NCBI GenBank assembly: GCA_014338405.1
Contig: JTDE01000224.1
Location: 127,750 to 191,749 of the forward strand
DNA length: 64,000 bases
From: Paragonimus skrjabini miyazakii
Taxonomy: Eukaryota; Platyhelminthes; Trematoda; Plagiorchiida; Troglotrematidae
Direction of reading: 5' to 3'
Shown: positions 1 through 10,513 of the stretch, piece after piece
Position numbering within the stretch: position 1 is the first letter of the stretch
Layout: each line of letters opens with the position of its first letter
Notes under the pieces: model-generated
What the model was told of the DNA's origin: nothing
The model's input: the letters and a program-made list of their open reading frames with translations, nothing else
The model's database searches: none
Made by a program: the position numbers and the translations under genes

Positions 1-1359
1 GAAATATGTGCTTTCTGATGTCAATGATCTACCCAATTTCAAGAGCCTAATACATCATTTAAACAATCATTCTTGAATGTAAAAGAACTTGAAGATGGCG
101 TCTAGTGTGATTTGCTATTTAAGTGGCGGTATCCATCGTGCTCAATTTCTAAGATTTCGTTTGGTTATCTAATACTTACATCTTCTATACGTATCTCCGT
201 CTAAAATGACTGCTGCTGAATCCTTAACTGGCTTAATTATTGCTATGCATTTCACATTAACCTCTCATACTGATTGCAGTTAGCGTTTCATGCTGGCATC
301 ATCAGAGTTATGTCAAACTGCTAAGCTATATCAATTTGGTCTTACTACAAACGCTACGTCGGTCGTCTACTAATACTTATTCGTTCTAACCGAAAACTAG
401 ACACCTAGTTCTAGTTCTGTTCCTAACTAGTTCTCTTCCCAGCCTGAAGGTAACATCTGGATATGAAGTCGCCCATTGTCAGTCGTTTTTAGACATATCT
501 ATAGGGCCCTTGCTCCATTAAAAGAGCTGTATATAGGAAATCCACGTTTTTCAGTCAACATTTGAAATTTAATAGAATAACGCAGATGCAAAATAAACAC
601 ACACTACTGAACATGCCATTCAGATGACCAAGTTAAATCTGTACAGTATTGTGGAGCAATTAAAATGGATCACCTCCATATCGAAATCTTGTGGTTAACA
701 TGAGTGGATCATGAAAAGGTGAAATAATTTGAAACTGTCATCCAAACAGGTGGTTATCGTGAAACGAAATGTCTATATACAGCTACATTTTATGGGTGAA
801 TACAGTATACATCAAATAACACAGAGACTAACAAAGTCGAAGAACCGAATGTCTAACGGAATCGAACTTTGTGTATTAGCTCGGATGAGGAAACTACTTG
901 TATCTTCAATCAAAATAGGTCAACCCATCGTTATCGCCCAAACTTTTACCTACCAGTGTATATGTATCTGTGAAGAAAGCTATATAAGCAGAACTGGAAA
1001 ATGCTCAATCTTCGGGGTGGAATAACACCAATCTAATTAGGTACAGAAGTCAGTGTAAAAAAAGCGAACCATATTGCAGCTGAAACGAGAAAACCATCAG
1101 ACACTTCCATCAGACACTTCCTGATCACTGACTGCGCTATGTCCTATTTGTGCATTCAGTAATCTATTACGTCCTTATAGTCCAAACTGCTTGCGGTTTG
1201 CTCAGACGGTGACAATCGATAGACTGAAACTGGTCTTGAGTGTTCACAAACAAATGTTTGCGAACCTGAACAAATAGCTTATCCTAATCCAGTGACTGAT
1301 CTCCACCCCATTCCCCTAGCTGTTTTATATAGGATCCTGTTCATCATTATACATTTGAT
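1..1359. other. No gene recognised (left flank)
   Basis: AT-rich sequence without a recognisable coding region or repeat. The open frame at 729-1025 has no recognised similarity and no supporting signals. A short tandem duplication of about 13 bases (core CATCAGACACTTC) lies near 1097-1122. The Penelope-like element starts at the right edge. Confidence 0.5.
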
Positions 1360-1452
1360 ACTGAGTGGTCAATACGAGTCAATTCATGTTCAGACTAGAT
1401 TGTAATGTTTTGACTAAATGGATTAGGGGAACTCAATGTTTTAAATTTTTCG
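1360..1452 (+). repeat. 5' pseudo-LTR of the Penelope-like element
   Basis: This segment aligns with the solo copy at 39,725-39,845: GGAACTCAATGTTTTAAATT here matches GGAACGCAGTGTTTTAAATT there. It also shares GTTTTGACTAAAT with the 3' end of the element near 4,005. Upstream, ACTGAG and a CGA triplet occupy the place of the hammerhead core found in the other two copies, but the core itself is destroyed. Confidence 0.6.
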
Positions 1453-1682
1453 AACGAAAACTCCCTGCATGCCCTACTCGCGGATTGAATCGGTTACTTT
1501 CAGTTCGGTATAAAACAACGGTTGAACGAACGCGGATAGGATTTTACGACAACTGTGTGATATTAGGCCAATTTCTTATGCACTTTTTCAAGCTGCTTTC
1601 CAAAGAAAGGCTTCCGGTAAATAATGTGAACCTGGTAAGGATTACTAACTCTCACACATTGAGGCATCCAAAGAAAAATTGA
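1365..1682 (+). pseudogene. N-terminal part of the Penelope-like ORF (frameshifted)
   Basis: An open frame of 105 codons starting inside the 5' terminal repeat. Its C-terminal half is basic and hydrophobic, like the poorly conserved N-terminal region that precedes the RT in Penelope-like proteins. It ends four bases after the RT frame opens (1679), so a single frameshift separates the two parts. Assignment rests mainly on position directly before the RT; no diagnostic motif is present. The start codon is not verified. Confidence 0.5.
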
Positions 1683-3055
1683 ACAGGTTTATCGAGACCG
1701 AGCAACGTATTGCTAGTTTGCTTAATAGCTTATCTTTGGTATGCCGTATCAAGTTTGAAAACTTTATGCAAACTACACTTCAAGAAACCAAAGCGAAGAT
1801 GCTTCAGAACTTGCAAAAGTCACTACTTCGTGGGCGGATGTCAGCCTTCACCACAGATTTTAAACACATTAACAATCTGTCGGATACTCATTTTACCAAA
1901 GCTCAATTCGATGTGCTTTCGTTGGGAATAGATTTCAAGATGCCGCCCAAAAAAGTGAACAAACTACAAACTCAGGTCCAGTTTGAAAACTTGTACCAGC
2001 AAGTTAAATATCTTACTCCCGCCTCACTGGACAACGCGGACTGGTTTCGTGCAAAGTTGGTTGATATCTCGCACGAGTTTCTATCGGCCCCCATACGCCA
2101 GCATGGTTGTTTGTCCGCAGAACACTACAGAGCCATCGAGGAGCTAAAATATATGACTGGCTTAGTCTTCCTCAAGCCAGACAAGGGCTCTGGCGTCGTC
2201 ATAATGAAGAAAGAGGAATATTTAGCCAAGATGAATGTGGTATTTTCTGCTGCACGGAAATTCCAATTAAATGCCAAGCCTAGTAACAAGTTCCTGATTG
2301 AAAAACAAATATCAAGGAAACTACAAATACTGATGCTACATGGAAATATTTCTGAAGTTCACTACAAGAAATTGAAACCAACAAGCACACAGACACCAAG
2401 GATGAGAGGTTCACCAAAAACCCATAAGACGGGTGTCCCACTACGACCGATATTATCCATGAACAATTCGGCATACCACAAGCTGGCACGATGGTTAGTG
2501 GACATCCTTAAACCCGTCCGTGAATTGTTATCCCCCAATTGTGTTCGTAGTTCCTTTGAGCTAGCAGAAATTTTGCAGAACAATTCAGTAAGTCCACAGA
2601 TGGTGTACTCGGTCGACGTAGAATCTTTATTAACTAATGTACCACTGCGTGAAACCGCTGAATTTTTATGTGATTTTATTTTTGGTCAAAATGTAAATGT
2701 AGGTATTTCATTAGATCTTCTCAAGGATCTCATTTTTGCTTGTACAGAAAACATTCCGTTTGAGTTCGACGGTGTTAACTATAGACAGATTGATGGTGTA
2801 GCCATGGGTAGCCCACTGGGCCCCATATTGGCGGATGTAATTTTGGGAACGCTTGAGAGGCAATTTCAAGAAAGGAGTCCGGGGGTCCAGCTTTACAAAC
2901 GTTACGTGGACGACATTTTAGTCTTTACTGACGAATGTGCTTTTACTTCATTTTATAACTATTTGAACTCCCTCCACCCAAACCTCTCTGTATCTTATGA
3001 GATGGAAGTTAATAACTGCTTACCGCTCTTAGACATTCTTATGACCAGACCTTAA
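1679..3055 (+). pseudogene. Penelope-like reverse transcriptase
   Basis: 458 codons. RT motifs appear in order: LKPDKGSGVVIM (about residues 162-173), RGSPKTHKTGVPLRPILSM (about 243-261, the Penelope version of the LPKIHKP...RPI block), VYSVDVESLLTNVPL (about 309-323, first catalytic Asp), QIDGVAMGSPLGPILAD (about 371-387), the catalytic box RYVDDIL (about 408-414) and a final PLLDILMT. YVDD is intact, so the catalytic triad appears preserved. The enzyme would copy element RNA at a chromosomal end or nick; Penelope RTs are the closest retroelement relatives of telomerase. The frame is broken after the last motif at 3055 and before the first methionine, so this copy cannot make the full protein. 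Class is secure; the exact family is not. Confidence 0.93.
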
Positions 3056-3358
3056 GACGGCGCATTACAATGATCTGTTTATCGTAAGCCAACTTGAAGT
3101 GGACAATATTTGCAGTTCTCCAGTTTCGCACCTATTGCTTATAAACAAGGGCTAGTGAAAACGTTATTCCACAGAGCCAGAATGATTTGCACAGCTGATC
3201 GACTGCAGAAAGAAGAGTTTATAAGAGAAACGCTGGTGGGTAACGGCTACCCTGAAAAGTTTGTGGATATCCACAGTAAGATGAAAGAACCAAAGGTGGT
3301 AAGCTGCAGTGCGTAGAAAAAGAACATATTTCTGCAACTTCAATTCAAAGGTGACCAC
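3056..3358 (+). pseudogene. Penelope-like RT thumb and linker, frameshifted
   Basis: Downstream of the YVDD frame the reading shifts. One frame gives SVYRKPT (stop) then SGQYLQFSSF, matching the usual VYRKPT..GQYL..HS motif that follows the RT core. The segment 3110-3316 then reads YKQGLVKTLFHRARMIC and later NGYPEKFV, both typical of Penelope proteins between RT and endonuclease. At least two lesions (one frameshift, one stop) are visible. Confidence 0.8.
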
Positions 3359-3816
3359 TTGACTAATAACGTTAGTCACAAATTGATATTGCCGTTGCAA
3401 CGCACCTATCCAGCGGCCCAACTACGTATCCTGCTAAGCACTAGGGGCTTGGCTCTTCATGGCGGTGATACACACTCAATCGATCAGTCTGTCTCCCACG
3501 TAGTCTACCCGTTCAGTTGCAGTTGTATGACGGCTACATAGGCAGGACAGATTGGCGTCTGCATCAACGTATGGCTGAGCACATTCCTAAGGGGTTAACA
3601 ACGGCAATCTCAAAAAAACGACCTACTTACTGTAGCATGCTCGAAGGCCCCAGCTTCATCGATCGCCAAACACATTTTAGCAACCGGCCACCTAGCTGAC
3701 CCTGTTAAATCGTTCGAGATATTGTTGCATAATCGCAACCCGAAATTGTTAGCAATTAGTGAAGCAATGCTCATCAAAAACATCGGCCAGTTTTGTGTGC
3801 GCAGAAGGCGCTGACG
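3359..3816 (+). pseudogene. GIY-YIG endonuclease domain of the Penelope-like element
   Basis: Two overlapping frames carry the domain. The first ends in VYPFSCSC, the Cys-rich start of the Penelope GIY-YIG module. The second (from about 3520) continues YIGRTDWRLHQRMAEHIPKG, giving the YIG strand, the conserved Arg of the RT/LHQR helix, and the EH motif. Another shift leads to a frame reading SSIAKHILATGH, then SFEILLHNRNPK and ISEAMLIKNI before a stop at about 3813, matching the C-terminal half with its Glu-containing helix. The domain nicks target DNA to prime reverse transcription. It is split over at least two frameshifts and is non-functional as it stands. Confidence 0.85.
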
Positions 3817-3939
3817 CAATCAATCTTCTTGCCATGGAATTGACTGAACTATTAGAGCGTGAAAGGTCAAAACTATGTGGTTGGTTCGTTCAATTGTTGT
3901 TGCTATATACAGTTTGTATAAAAAATTGCTAGTTTCACG

Positions 3940-4040
3940 TTGGCGACTGATGAGAGTAAACCGAAATGTTAACATCTCGTGATATATGTCTTGTCTCTGT
4001 TTTGACTAAATCGATTGCAATGGACGGTTCAGTTCAGTGT
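3940..4040 (+). repeat. 3' pseudo-LTR of the Penelope-like element
   Basis: The segment begins near CACGTTGGCGACTGATGAG and runs through GTTTTGACTAAATCGATTG. It aligns with the solo copy at 39,735-39,830 and, over its right half, with the 5' end of the same element. It includes the hammerhead-like segment listed separately. Confidence 0.65.
3943..3982 (+). ncRNA. Degenerate hammerhead ribozyme in the Penelope terminal repeat
   Basis: Core CTGATGA at 3947-3953 and GAAA at 3963-3966 enclose GAGTAAACC, one base short of a GAG/CTC stem II with a TAAA loop. After GAAA comes TGTTAACA (self-complementary, a minimal stem III), then a cleavable AUC ending at 3976. The TCG that follows pairs with CGA just before the core to start stem I. 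This is the type-I layout with short helix III known from Penelope-like elements. The damaged stem II suggests weak or no activity. Confidence 0.6.
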
Positions 4041-5735
4041 GCACACTAGATACAATCGATTATTTCAACGACTTTCAAACGTTAGCTTCAAAATACAATA
4101 CTTTCGACAAAATAGTAATCAGATGAAACGCAGGATGTAGTGAAGTGTTTTCACTGAATTTTTTATTCAGACAGTTAGAAAAGTGGCGAAATAAACATAA
4201 GTGCACCGAAAAGTTTATAGTACGGTGTCTGGAATGCATTTATCGTCAGCATCCTCTAGGAAATTGATTATAGTGCTCTTATTAGAAATGAGCACTAAAA
4301 AAAAGATTAGTTCAAACAACATTTCTATGAAGCACAAGATGATTGAATCTGATGCCTTTGTTTTAGAACCAAATATCTCAAACTTAAATAAGAAGAAATT
4401 GTGGAATTCCAACGTGTACAGTCAACCCAGAAAAAAACATACTAGAGGCCGTTTAGACCGAATCTAGTTCGATTATTAACTTACCTCCGGACGGTTTGTA
4501 AAATAAATATATCTACTCATGAATATTGTTCATACATTGTTTTAATGACTCAAAATCTGATGCAAGTTTGGTCAAAGACTCGGTTCTTACAAGTGGTTAT
4601 TTGTATCTATCAGACTTGTTCCGACGTTTTTTTACATAACTGGCACATAGATCACCTAACTTTGAATGCTCGGTTCGAATGACCTAAATCTGTCAATCTC
4701 GAAACTGACTGTAAATGTACTTAACCGCATCTGTTCTGTTCAAACAGTTAATTCATCCATCGCATAAAGAAAAGAAGCACTAGACTCAAGTTTCGTTATT
4801 GTAAAAGATTTGATCTGCAATTGTGCTCATCGGCTAAATTCACTAACCGATCCATCAATCCAATAAGTTTAACACTCTACGAAATCCAATTTGTGATATC
4901 ATTGTTTGATTGAAGTCAGTAAGATAGCTATTGATTTCGATAATCTGAACAGCACACAAAAGCGAATGTATCCGAATATTAATACATACTAATTCGGTTA
5001 ACAAGGTTACTTCATGGGAATTTGATACGTAATTAAATCTCGGTCATCACAAAAATAAGCACTGTTAACGAGTCCCAACAAGAATGAAGAATAGGAGTCC
5101 TCAATTATCTTCTTCTAAAGGTATCGACCAAAACGTCTGTAAGAATGTGGAACTAGCGACCAACTGTGAGTAGTGTTCAGTTAATAACAAATAAGTTACC
5201 GATTGTTTGTAAATGTTCGTGTGAATTCTACAGGACTATGGAAGGATTTTAAATGGGTTAATCTAACACGGTGTTCGATGTAACGCAGTTCTAATCCTTG
5301 AATGACCGTTAGCAACATGCTACAAACAAACCAATTTGTCACAAGGTGTATGACGTCCCAATGGATTGTGATTATGCTGAATATTCTTAGGTTGACCTAT
5401 ATTGCGCAGGAGTGGTTAATGTAACCAAAACTAAAAGTAACAATCCTACTTCTGATAATCGATTTCGAACTGTCATTCTTGGCTGTCTGTAGTATATTGG
5501 CTAAACCTTTTAGGTCTATGATTTAAATGCTTCTCGAAAAACTGCTTAAACAATTGAATAGGACCAAAGTGCCTACGTAATATGTATTCAATCTCGTCAG
5601 GTACATACATGAACTTATAGCCAAATGTATACAGGAATGAGGAGGCACAGCGCGCTGAACCACTTCCTCGTGGTGCCCGACTGGGTGGTCTTGGTGCTAA
5701 CTTTGACTGGCTAAGAATTCATCAACTCCAAATAG
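4041..5735. other. No gene recognised
   Basis: AT-rich intergenic-looking DNA. The 88-codon frame at 4201-4467 is lysine- and serine-rich with no recognised family, and a shadow frame opposes it. I see no transposon or RNA gene here. Confidence 0.5.
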
Positions 5736-6344
5736 GGCCAACAACTCTACGCGGTTTTAATCGTACTGGTTACACTCGATCAAGACATTGAAATTACCGC
5801 CTGCACCTCCGTGCAGGCAACCATCAGTACACAGGATAGACGAGCGGAGTACACCTGTTCAGAATGTGGCCAGATTTGCAAATCGAATCCTGGCTTGTCG
5901 GTGCATACTCGTATGCATTGACGCAGGAATGGTCCAGAACGGGAAGTGAACACCCAGCCTGCCATAAGCTTTGACTGTACCAACTGTAACCGCTGCTTTT
6001 CCAACAAAATCGGTCTCAGTCAACACAGAACGCATGCACATCCCGTCGAACGCAAACATGAGAAGCTCATGTCCATGAAAACCGCTGGATCCAATTGATC
6101 TCAGCAAAACTTGGATTCTTTTATCAGATGTGCCGATGTACTGGCTACCTCATGCCCTACTCGACGCGAACTTCACCAACGGCTCTTGTCGCATTTCCCA
6201 GGTCATACTTTGGAGAACATTCCGACTCGTCTGTATGTGCTGAATTGGCAAAGGAATACTGCCGCTGCTGCCGATCCAACCACCGTCTCACAGACTAAGA
6301 CGACATCGGATATTGGGTTCCAAACTGCTGATCACTCTGAGTAG
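5736..6344 (+). pseudogene. Zinc-finger/Myb-like N-terminus of a LINE (R2/NeSL type), relic
   Basis: One reading frame, interrupted by two stops, runs through this segment. It first encodes a C2H2 finger (C-SE-C, 12 residues, H-TRM-H, from about 5856). A second follows (C-TN-C, 12 residues, H-RTHA-H, near 5975-6040) and ends HAHPVER. After the second stop it reads RRELHQRLLSHFPGHTLENI, which resembles the Myb-like helix (EI...LPGRT.EAIK) that follows the fingers in R2- and NeSL-group proteins. In those elements this region binds target DNA before reverse transcription. No RT follows in the next kilobase, so only the 5' part survives. A host zinc-finger exon is a less likely alternative because of the in-frame stops. 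Confidence 0.5.
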
Positions 6345-7782
6345 TTTACCTGTTTGATCCAAACAGTGATTACCCAACTGGAGTCCAATAGCGAGGATTT
6401 CCTTCACAGCGATGAACCACTAGCTACTACTACTACTACTACTACTACTATTCAGTATATACGCCAATCTAACTTTTCATTTAATGACTGGCCCATTAAT
6501 GCCTGCTATTCTTGTGAGAGGACTTGTCAACTGTTCAATGTCGTTAACCATGCAACGTCTCATATTTGACAGACAGCTTGCTTTCATATTCAACTTTTTA
6601 TATATCTCTGTTGCTTAATTTTGGTGTCACCGTTTGTTCTTTCCTTGAACGAAGATATGTATAATTGCTCTTCAAAACAAACGATATAGTATCAGTTGCT
6701 ATTGTAGTGCAATGCCTTACCCTGTGTTCAGGGCTAGAGTAATTGAGAATTCTAAAATTTAACTCAACGAAGGCAGGTGATAAACTAGCTGCACTACAAG
6801 TCATCTAATCATCTTCTCAACTCATACCTACAAGTTATTATAGATAGATATCGGACAATAGCCTGTTTCATTGAATTTCAATGTTTCTTGCAGATTTGAG
6901 TGGACAGAAACAAATTCACTCTGTCTGCTTATTTTCATTTAGTATTCGTTCACATCTACAAAAATTTCGATTCATTTTTTCTTGGCAACATAGGGATAAA
7001 CACATGAAAACAAAACTTGTTCTTCATTATGAACATTGACATTTTTCAGGTGGTGCGCCAAGCATTGAAATGAAGCATTTCGGGCTCAAATCAATTTTAC
7101 TAACTTCCAAATTATGTGTATAGATCAACGGTCGGTAGTCTGTTATGGTCTGTAATGCATTATGACCGAACATGTGATTTATTTGATATTTACACGCAAT
7201 ACACGAACGCATTGACAGCTGATCGATACAACTAACGTTAGGATGTTGGCGCGAACAAAATATTGTCTAGATATAAGTCGAGCGTTGAATATGGCACACA
7301 CACTCAGTCGGTACACTTTAAAGCAAAAAATGCCGGGAATGTAGGTTATGGATAGGCAGAGACGATATCAGAACATTCAGCGAGATTGTGTTTGGCGGTC
7401 ATTTCATATAACTAATCACCAACCTAGACGGCAATACGTCAGTGGTGAATACTGGTGCTAAACTGCCACACAACCACGGAGAAAAAAACCTTAAATGGGA
7501 AGAGATAATAAACAAAGGAAGGGTAGGGAAGTGAACCTAACTACTAAAAGTAGCTACGTCCATATTCAAACATTCAAAATCGAGGCGCCTACACCTTGAA
7601 ATCAAACAACCAAGCTGTAAGTGAAAGTAAGGCATCATCAACAACACAGCTTCCTTACGGCTTTCACTGCCCCGCGTCATTAAGTACGCTTACTTCCCAG
7701 ACAATTCGGTCAAGCAACGACAACATTCATGCCACTGAGCCAGATAAGCTATCATCTACCCTGACGTCCCCAGCCACCGACT
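6345..7782. other. No gene recognised
   Basis: AT-rich sequence between two retroelement relics. It holds a CTA microsatellite at 6424-6450 and otherwise nothing I can assign. The open frame at 7596-7832 is mostly low-complexity Ser/Thr and overlaps the 3' end of the minus-strand LINE. Confidence 0.5.
6424..6450. repeat. (CTA)9 microsatellite
   Basis: Nine perfect CTA units. Confidence 0.97.
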
Positions 7783-8109
7783 TCATGAGTCGCGAGGGCC
7801 CCAACCCTGGAGACAAACCCGATCTACAGTGACCAACTCATTCGTGAACGATTTCATTTGTCTACCCCAGGCCATCATCTGTCCACCTCGCACCTTGCAC
7901 CAGTTGGCCGCAGCGTCGGAAAAGAGGGCTCGGTGTGGCAGACGACTAGCTGGCATCCTTAGTACATGACCTAACCATCTAAGTCTGTGCAAATGTAGTG
8001 ACTGAACAGAAGAACTCGTTTGATAATCATAACCAAGTACCCGCTTCCTAACCTCCTTGCTACTTGCTCGTTGGTGCCACCCGATACGAACGCAGACATC
8101 GGTGGTCAA
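7783..8109 (-). pseudogene. RTE LINE, C-terminal region
   Basis: This frame reads LHRLRWLGHVLRMPASRLPH, then RRGGQ-like VRGGQMMAW and finally LQGWGPRDS. These are hallmark blocks of the C-terminal region of fluke RTE-type proteins. It overlaps the 3' part of an unrelated plus-strand frame, which I regard as a shadow. Confidence 0.85.
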
Positions 8110-8146
8110 ATGCCTGAAGACGGTTCACGTCCTCTACCCTGAGCGG

Positions 8147-8494
8147 CTAGGTTTTGCTGCTGTGTAGTAATATAACCCTCACTGTTGTCCGATATACACG
8201 ACTTTTAAGCTTCAGAGAGATATCATTCTGTCGCCATAGATGTCTCAGATTACCGTACACCGTCCTAGCTGTGGAGATACACGCTTCTGTTTCATTCACT
8301 GCACCGCCACCACTGTTACTGCAGCTATCCAGGTATAAAAGCCGGTAAACAACATTCATGGCTTCATTATCTAACGATGAGTCTACGTAATCACAGCAAT
8401 CTTGTAGAAGCACTTTGCATTTTGATGCTTCAAACAGTATTTGACAGAATGCGCGATAGTGTTTAGCGTTGTTTGCGCTTCTAAGGAAGTGCAA
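8147..8494 (-). pseudogene. RTE LINE, RT thumb region
   Basis: Contains SKCKVLLQD, then STARTVYGNLRHLWRQNDIS and KSRVYRTTVRVILLHSS. These correspond to the PSKCK..L, ARA.F.NLRHLWRR.DI and RVY...VR..LLYG blocks that follow the catalytic core. It is in a different frame from the catalytic box (8383-8625), so at least one frameshift lies between. Confidence 0.85.
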
Positions 8495-8740
8495 AACAGC
8501 AGCGCCTGGTCGTCCGGATAATCAAGATCAGTCAGTCTTTCACCAGGTAGGAGGTCCACGTCAACATCATTTGAATGCCGCAGACAGCCTTCCATTATTA
8601 TTTCGTCTATGACGAAATTGAACAAAAACGGTGAAAGGGGACAGCTTGTGGCGTACGCCGATCCTGGTGCTGAAACTGTCAGTCAGTTAATCATAAACCC
8701 TAACCTGAGCAAAAGTATAGGAATAGATCACCGGCAGTAT
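8383..8740 (-). pseudogene. RTE LINE, RT catalytic core with altered box
   Basis: CPLSPFLFNFVIDEII opens the palm and DVDLLPGERLTDLDYPDDQ carries the active-site box. The family has YADD; here it reads YPDD, a change at the alanine, though both aspartates remain. The segment joining it to the fingers (8625-8743) is broken by stops. Confidence 0.8.
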
Positions 8741-8742
8741 GT

Positions 8743-9240
8743 TCACATACTTGGCCGGTACACCCAGTGTTTAAGCGACTCTAAAAGTGTAGGTCGATCC
8801 ACCGAATCGAACGCACCTTTATAGTCGAGAAATACGGTGATTGTTGGCCGAAGATACACATGACGCTGCTCCAAAATTTGACAGAGGCTAAAAAGGTGAT
8901 CTATACATCCCCGCCCATGACGAACACCTGGCTGTTCTTTTCTACTAATTACCACTTGAGATACAGTGAGTCGACGAAGTATAATGAATGCCAGATGTGG
9001 AATAATGAGTCGGGTCAAACAAATTCTTTTATGGTTTTTGCAAGAGCCCCGGACTCCTTTCTTAAATATGAGAACTATTATCGAGTGATCCCAGCACGGA
9101 AGGATGGTCTCCGTCGTCCACACAAGGTTAAGCAACTGAGTCAAGGCCTCTCCTAACGCCTCTCCATCTTCTCTGGAAAGTGCTGGCACGATATCATTTG
9201 GAACAGCAGCCCTATTACGATTGAGAGCCGAGAGGCAATT
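8743..9240 (-). pseudogene. RTE LINE, RT fingers and palm (N-terminal half)
   Basis: 148 codons from the first methionine, with similarity extending upstream to about 9240. Blocks: HSIIVLIFKKGVR (usual IVPIFKKGDR), NHKRICLTRL, IILRRL, REQ-like RKEQPGVRHGRGCIDHLFSL (usual EQQAGFR.GRGC.DHIF.L), and TITVFLDYKGAFDSVDRPTL with the first catalytic Asp in FLD and the AFDSVDR motif intact. It ends at a stop at 8743. Confidence 0.9.
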
Positions 9241-9781
9241 GAAAACCTCAGTATCAGTGGGTGGTTCCTAATCTACCGACCAGGGTGCTACATCACAAGT
9301 TTGTAGTGGCAACATAATAAAAGAAAGAGGCCAGCCACGGTTCATTTTCCTACGGATATCTCTCCTAGACCTGTTAAATGAACAGCCAGGAGGTGTATTC
9401 CGTCTAGCAATTAACAACTCCAGAGATTTCTACGAGATCCATTGTTTATTTAACCGATGTACTCCCTTGCCGCATACCACGGTACCTGCTTCATAAATTT
9501 TTTGTGAGACCTTGAACCAACGACTATCAGGATGTTCGGAGTGAAAGTTGCTAAGGCGGCTTTCTATGCTGTTTTGATACTTATGCTTCACCGATGGTGA
9601 GGCCAGTTTTTCGACAGCCAGTCATTGCTTTTGGTGGGGTCGTTGCCCAGCAAAATTAAGAATAAAACGACAACGTACCAACGCATGATCCTCATCCAGG
9701 TATATGCTCCAATAAAAACGACAGTCTTGAATGGAACCACGCCACCTATAACTATCAGCTATGTGGTCTATCTGAGACCAG
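9190..9781 (-). pseudogene. RTE LINE, linker between endonuclease and RT
   Basis: On the minus strand the broken frames give LIARRNTPPGCSFNRSRRDI and then DTEVFNCLSALNRNRAAVPN. These match the ARR..PPG...RR.IRR and TEEV..AI..LKRNKA.GPD blocks of fluke RTE proteins just before the RT. Several stops and a frameshift are present. The left portion is cut by the assembly gap. Confidence 0.7.
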
Positions 9782-10513
9782 NNNNNNNNNNNNNNNNNNN
9801 NNNNNNNNNNNNNNNNNNNNNNNNNNNNNNNNNNNNNNNNNNNNNNNNNNNNNNNNNNNNNNNNNNNNNNNNNNNNNNNNNNNNNNNNNNNNNNNNNNNN
9901 NNNNNNNNNNNNNNNNNNNNNNNNNNNNNNNNNNNNNNNNNNNNNNNNNNNNNNNNNNNNNNNNNNNNNNNNNNNNNNNNNNNNNNNNNNNNNNNNNNNN
10001 NNNNNNNNNNNNNNNNNNNNNNNNNNNNNNNNNNNNNNNNNNNNNNNNNNNNNNNNNNNNNNNNNNNNNNNNNNNNNNNNNNNNNNNNNNNNNNNNNNNN
10101 NNNNNNNNNNNNNNNNNNNNNNNNNNNNNNNNNNNNNNNNNNNNNNNNNNNNNNNNNNNNNNNNNNNNNNNNNNNNNNNNNNNNNNNNNNNNNNNNNNNN
10201 NNNNNNNNNNNNNNNNNNNNNNNNNNNNNNNNNNNNNNNNNNNNNNNNNNNNNNNNNNNNNNNNNNNNNNNNNNNNNNNNNNNNNNNNNNNNNNNNNNNN
10301 NNNNNNNNNNNNNNNNNNNNNNNNNNNNNNNNNNNNNNNNNNNNNNNNNNNNNNNNNNNNNNNNNNNNNNNNNNNNNNNNNNNNNNNNNNNNNNNNNNNN
10401 NNNNNNNNNNNNNNNNNNNNNNNNNNNNNNNNNNNNNNNNNNNNNNNNNNNNNNNNNNNNNNNNNNNNNNNNNNNNNNNNNNNNNNNNNNNNNNNNNNNN
10501 NNNNNNNNNNNNN
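9782..10513. other. Assembly gap (732 unknown bases)
   Basis: A run of N inside the LINE relic. A repeat-induced gap is likely. The long open frames that cross it on both strands are artefacts of unknown codons. Confidence 0.99.

Larger units (their letters stand above)
1360..4040 (+). mobile_element. Penelope-like retroelement, decayed, near full length
   Basis: The order is a terminal repeat (about 1360-1452), a short N-terminal coding part, a reverse transcriptase, a linker, a GIY-YIG endonuclease, and a second terminal repeat (about 3940-4040). This RT then GIY-YIG arrangement is diagnostic of endonuclease-bearing Penelope-like elements. The two ends share the stretch around GTTTTGACTAAAT (1408-1420 and 3999-4011), which fits the pseudo-LTR ends of this class. 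A related solo end lies near 39.75 kb. The element is inactive: the frame shifts between the N-terminal part and the RT, just after the RT, and through the endonuclease, with several stops. It lies downstream of the last PKG exon seen and on the opposite strand. The exact outer ends and target-site duplication could not be fixed. Confidence 0.85.

Noticed and set aside
2280..2583. Minus-strand frames inside the Penelope RT
   Set aside because: Shadows of the conserved plus-strand RT coding sequence.
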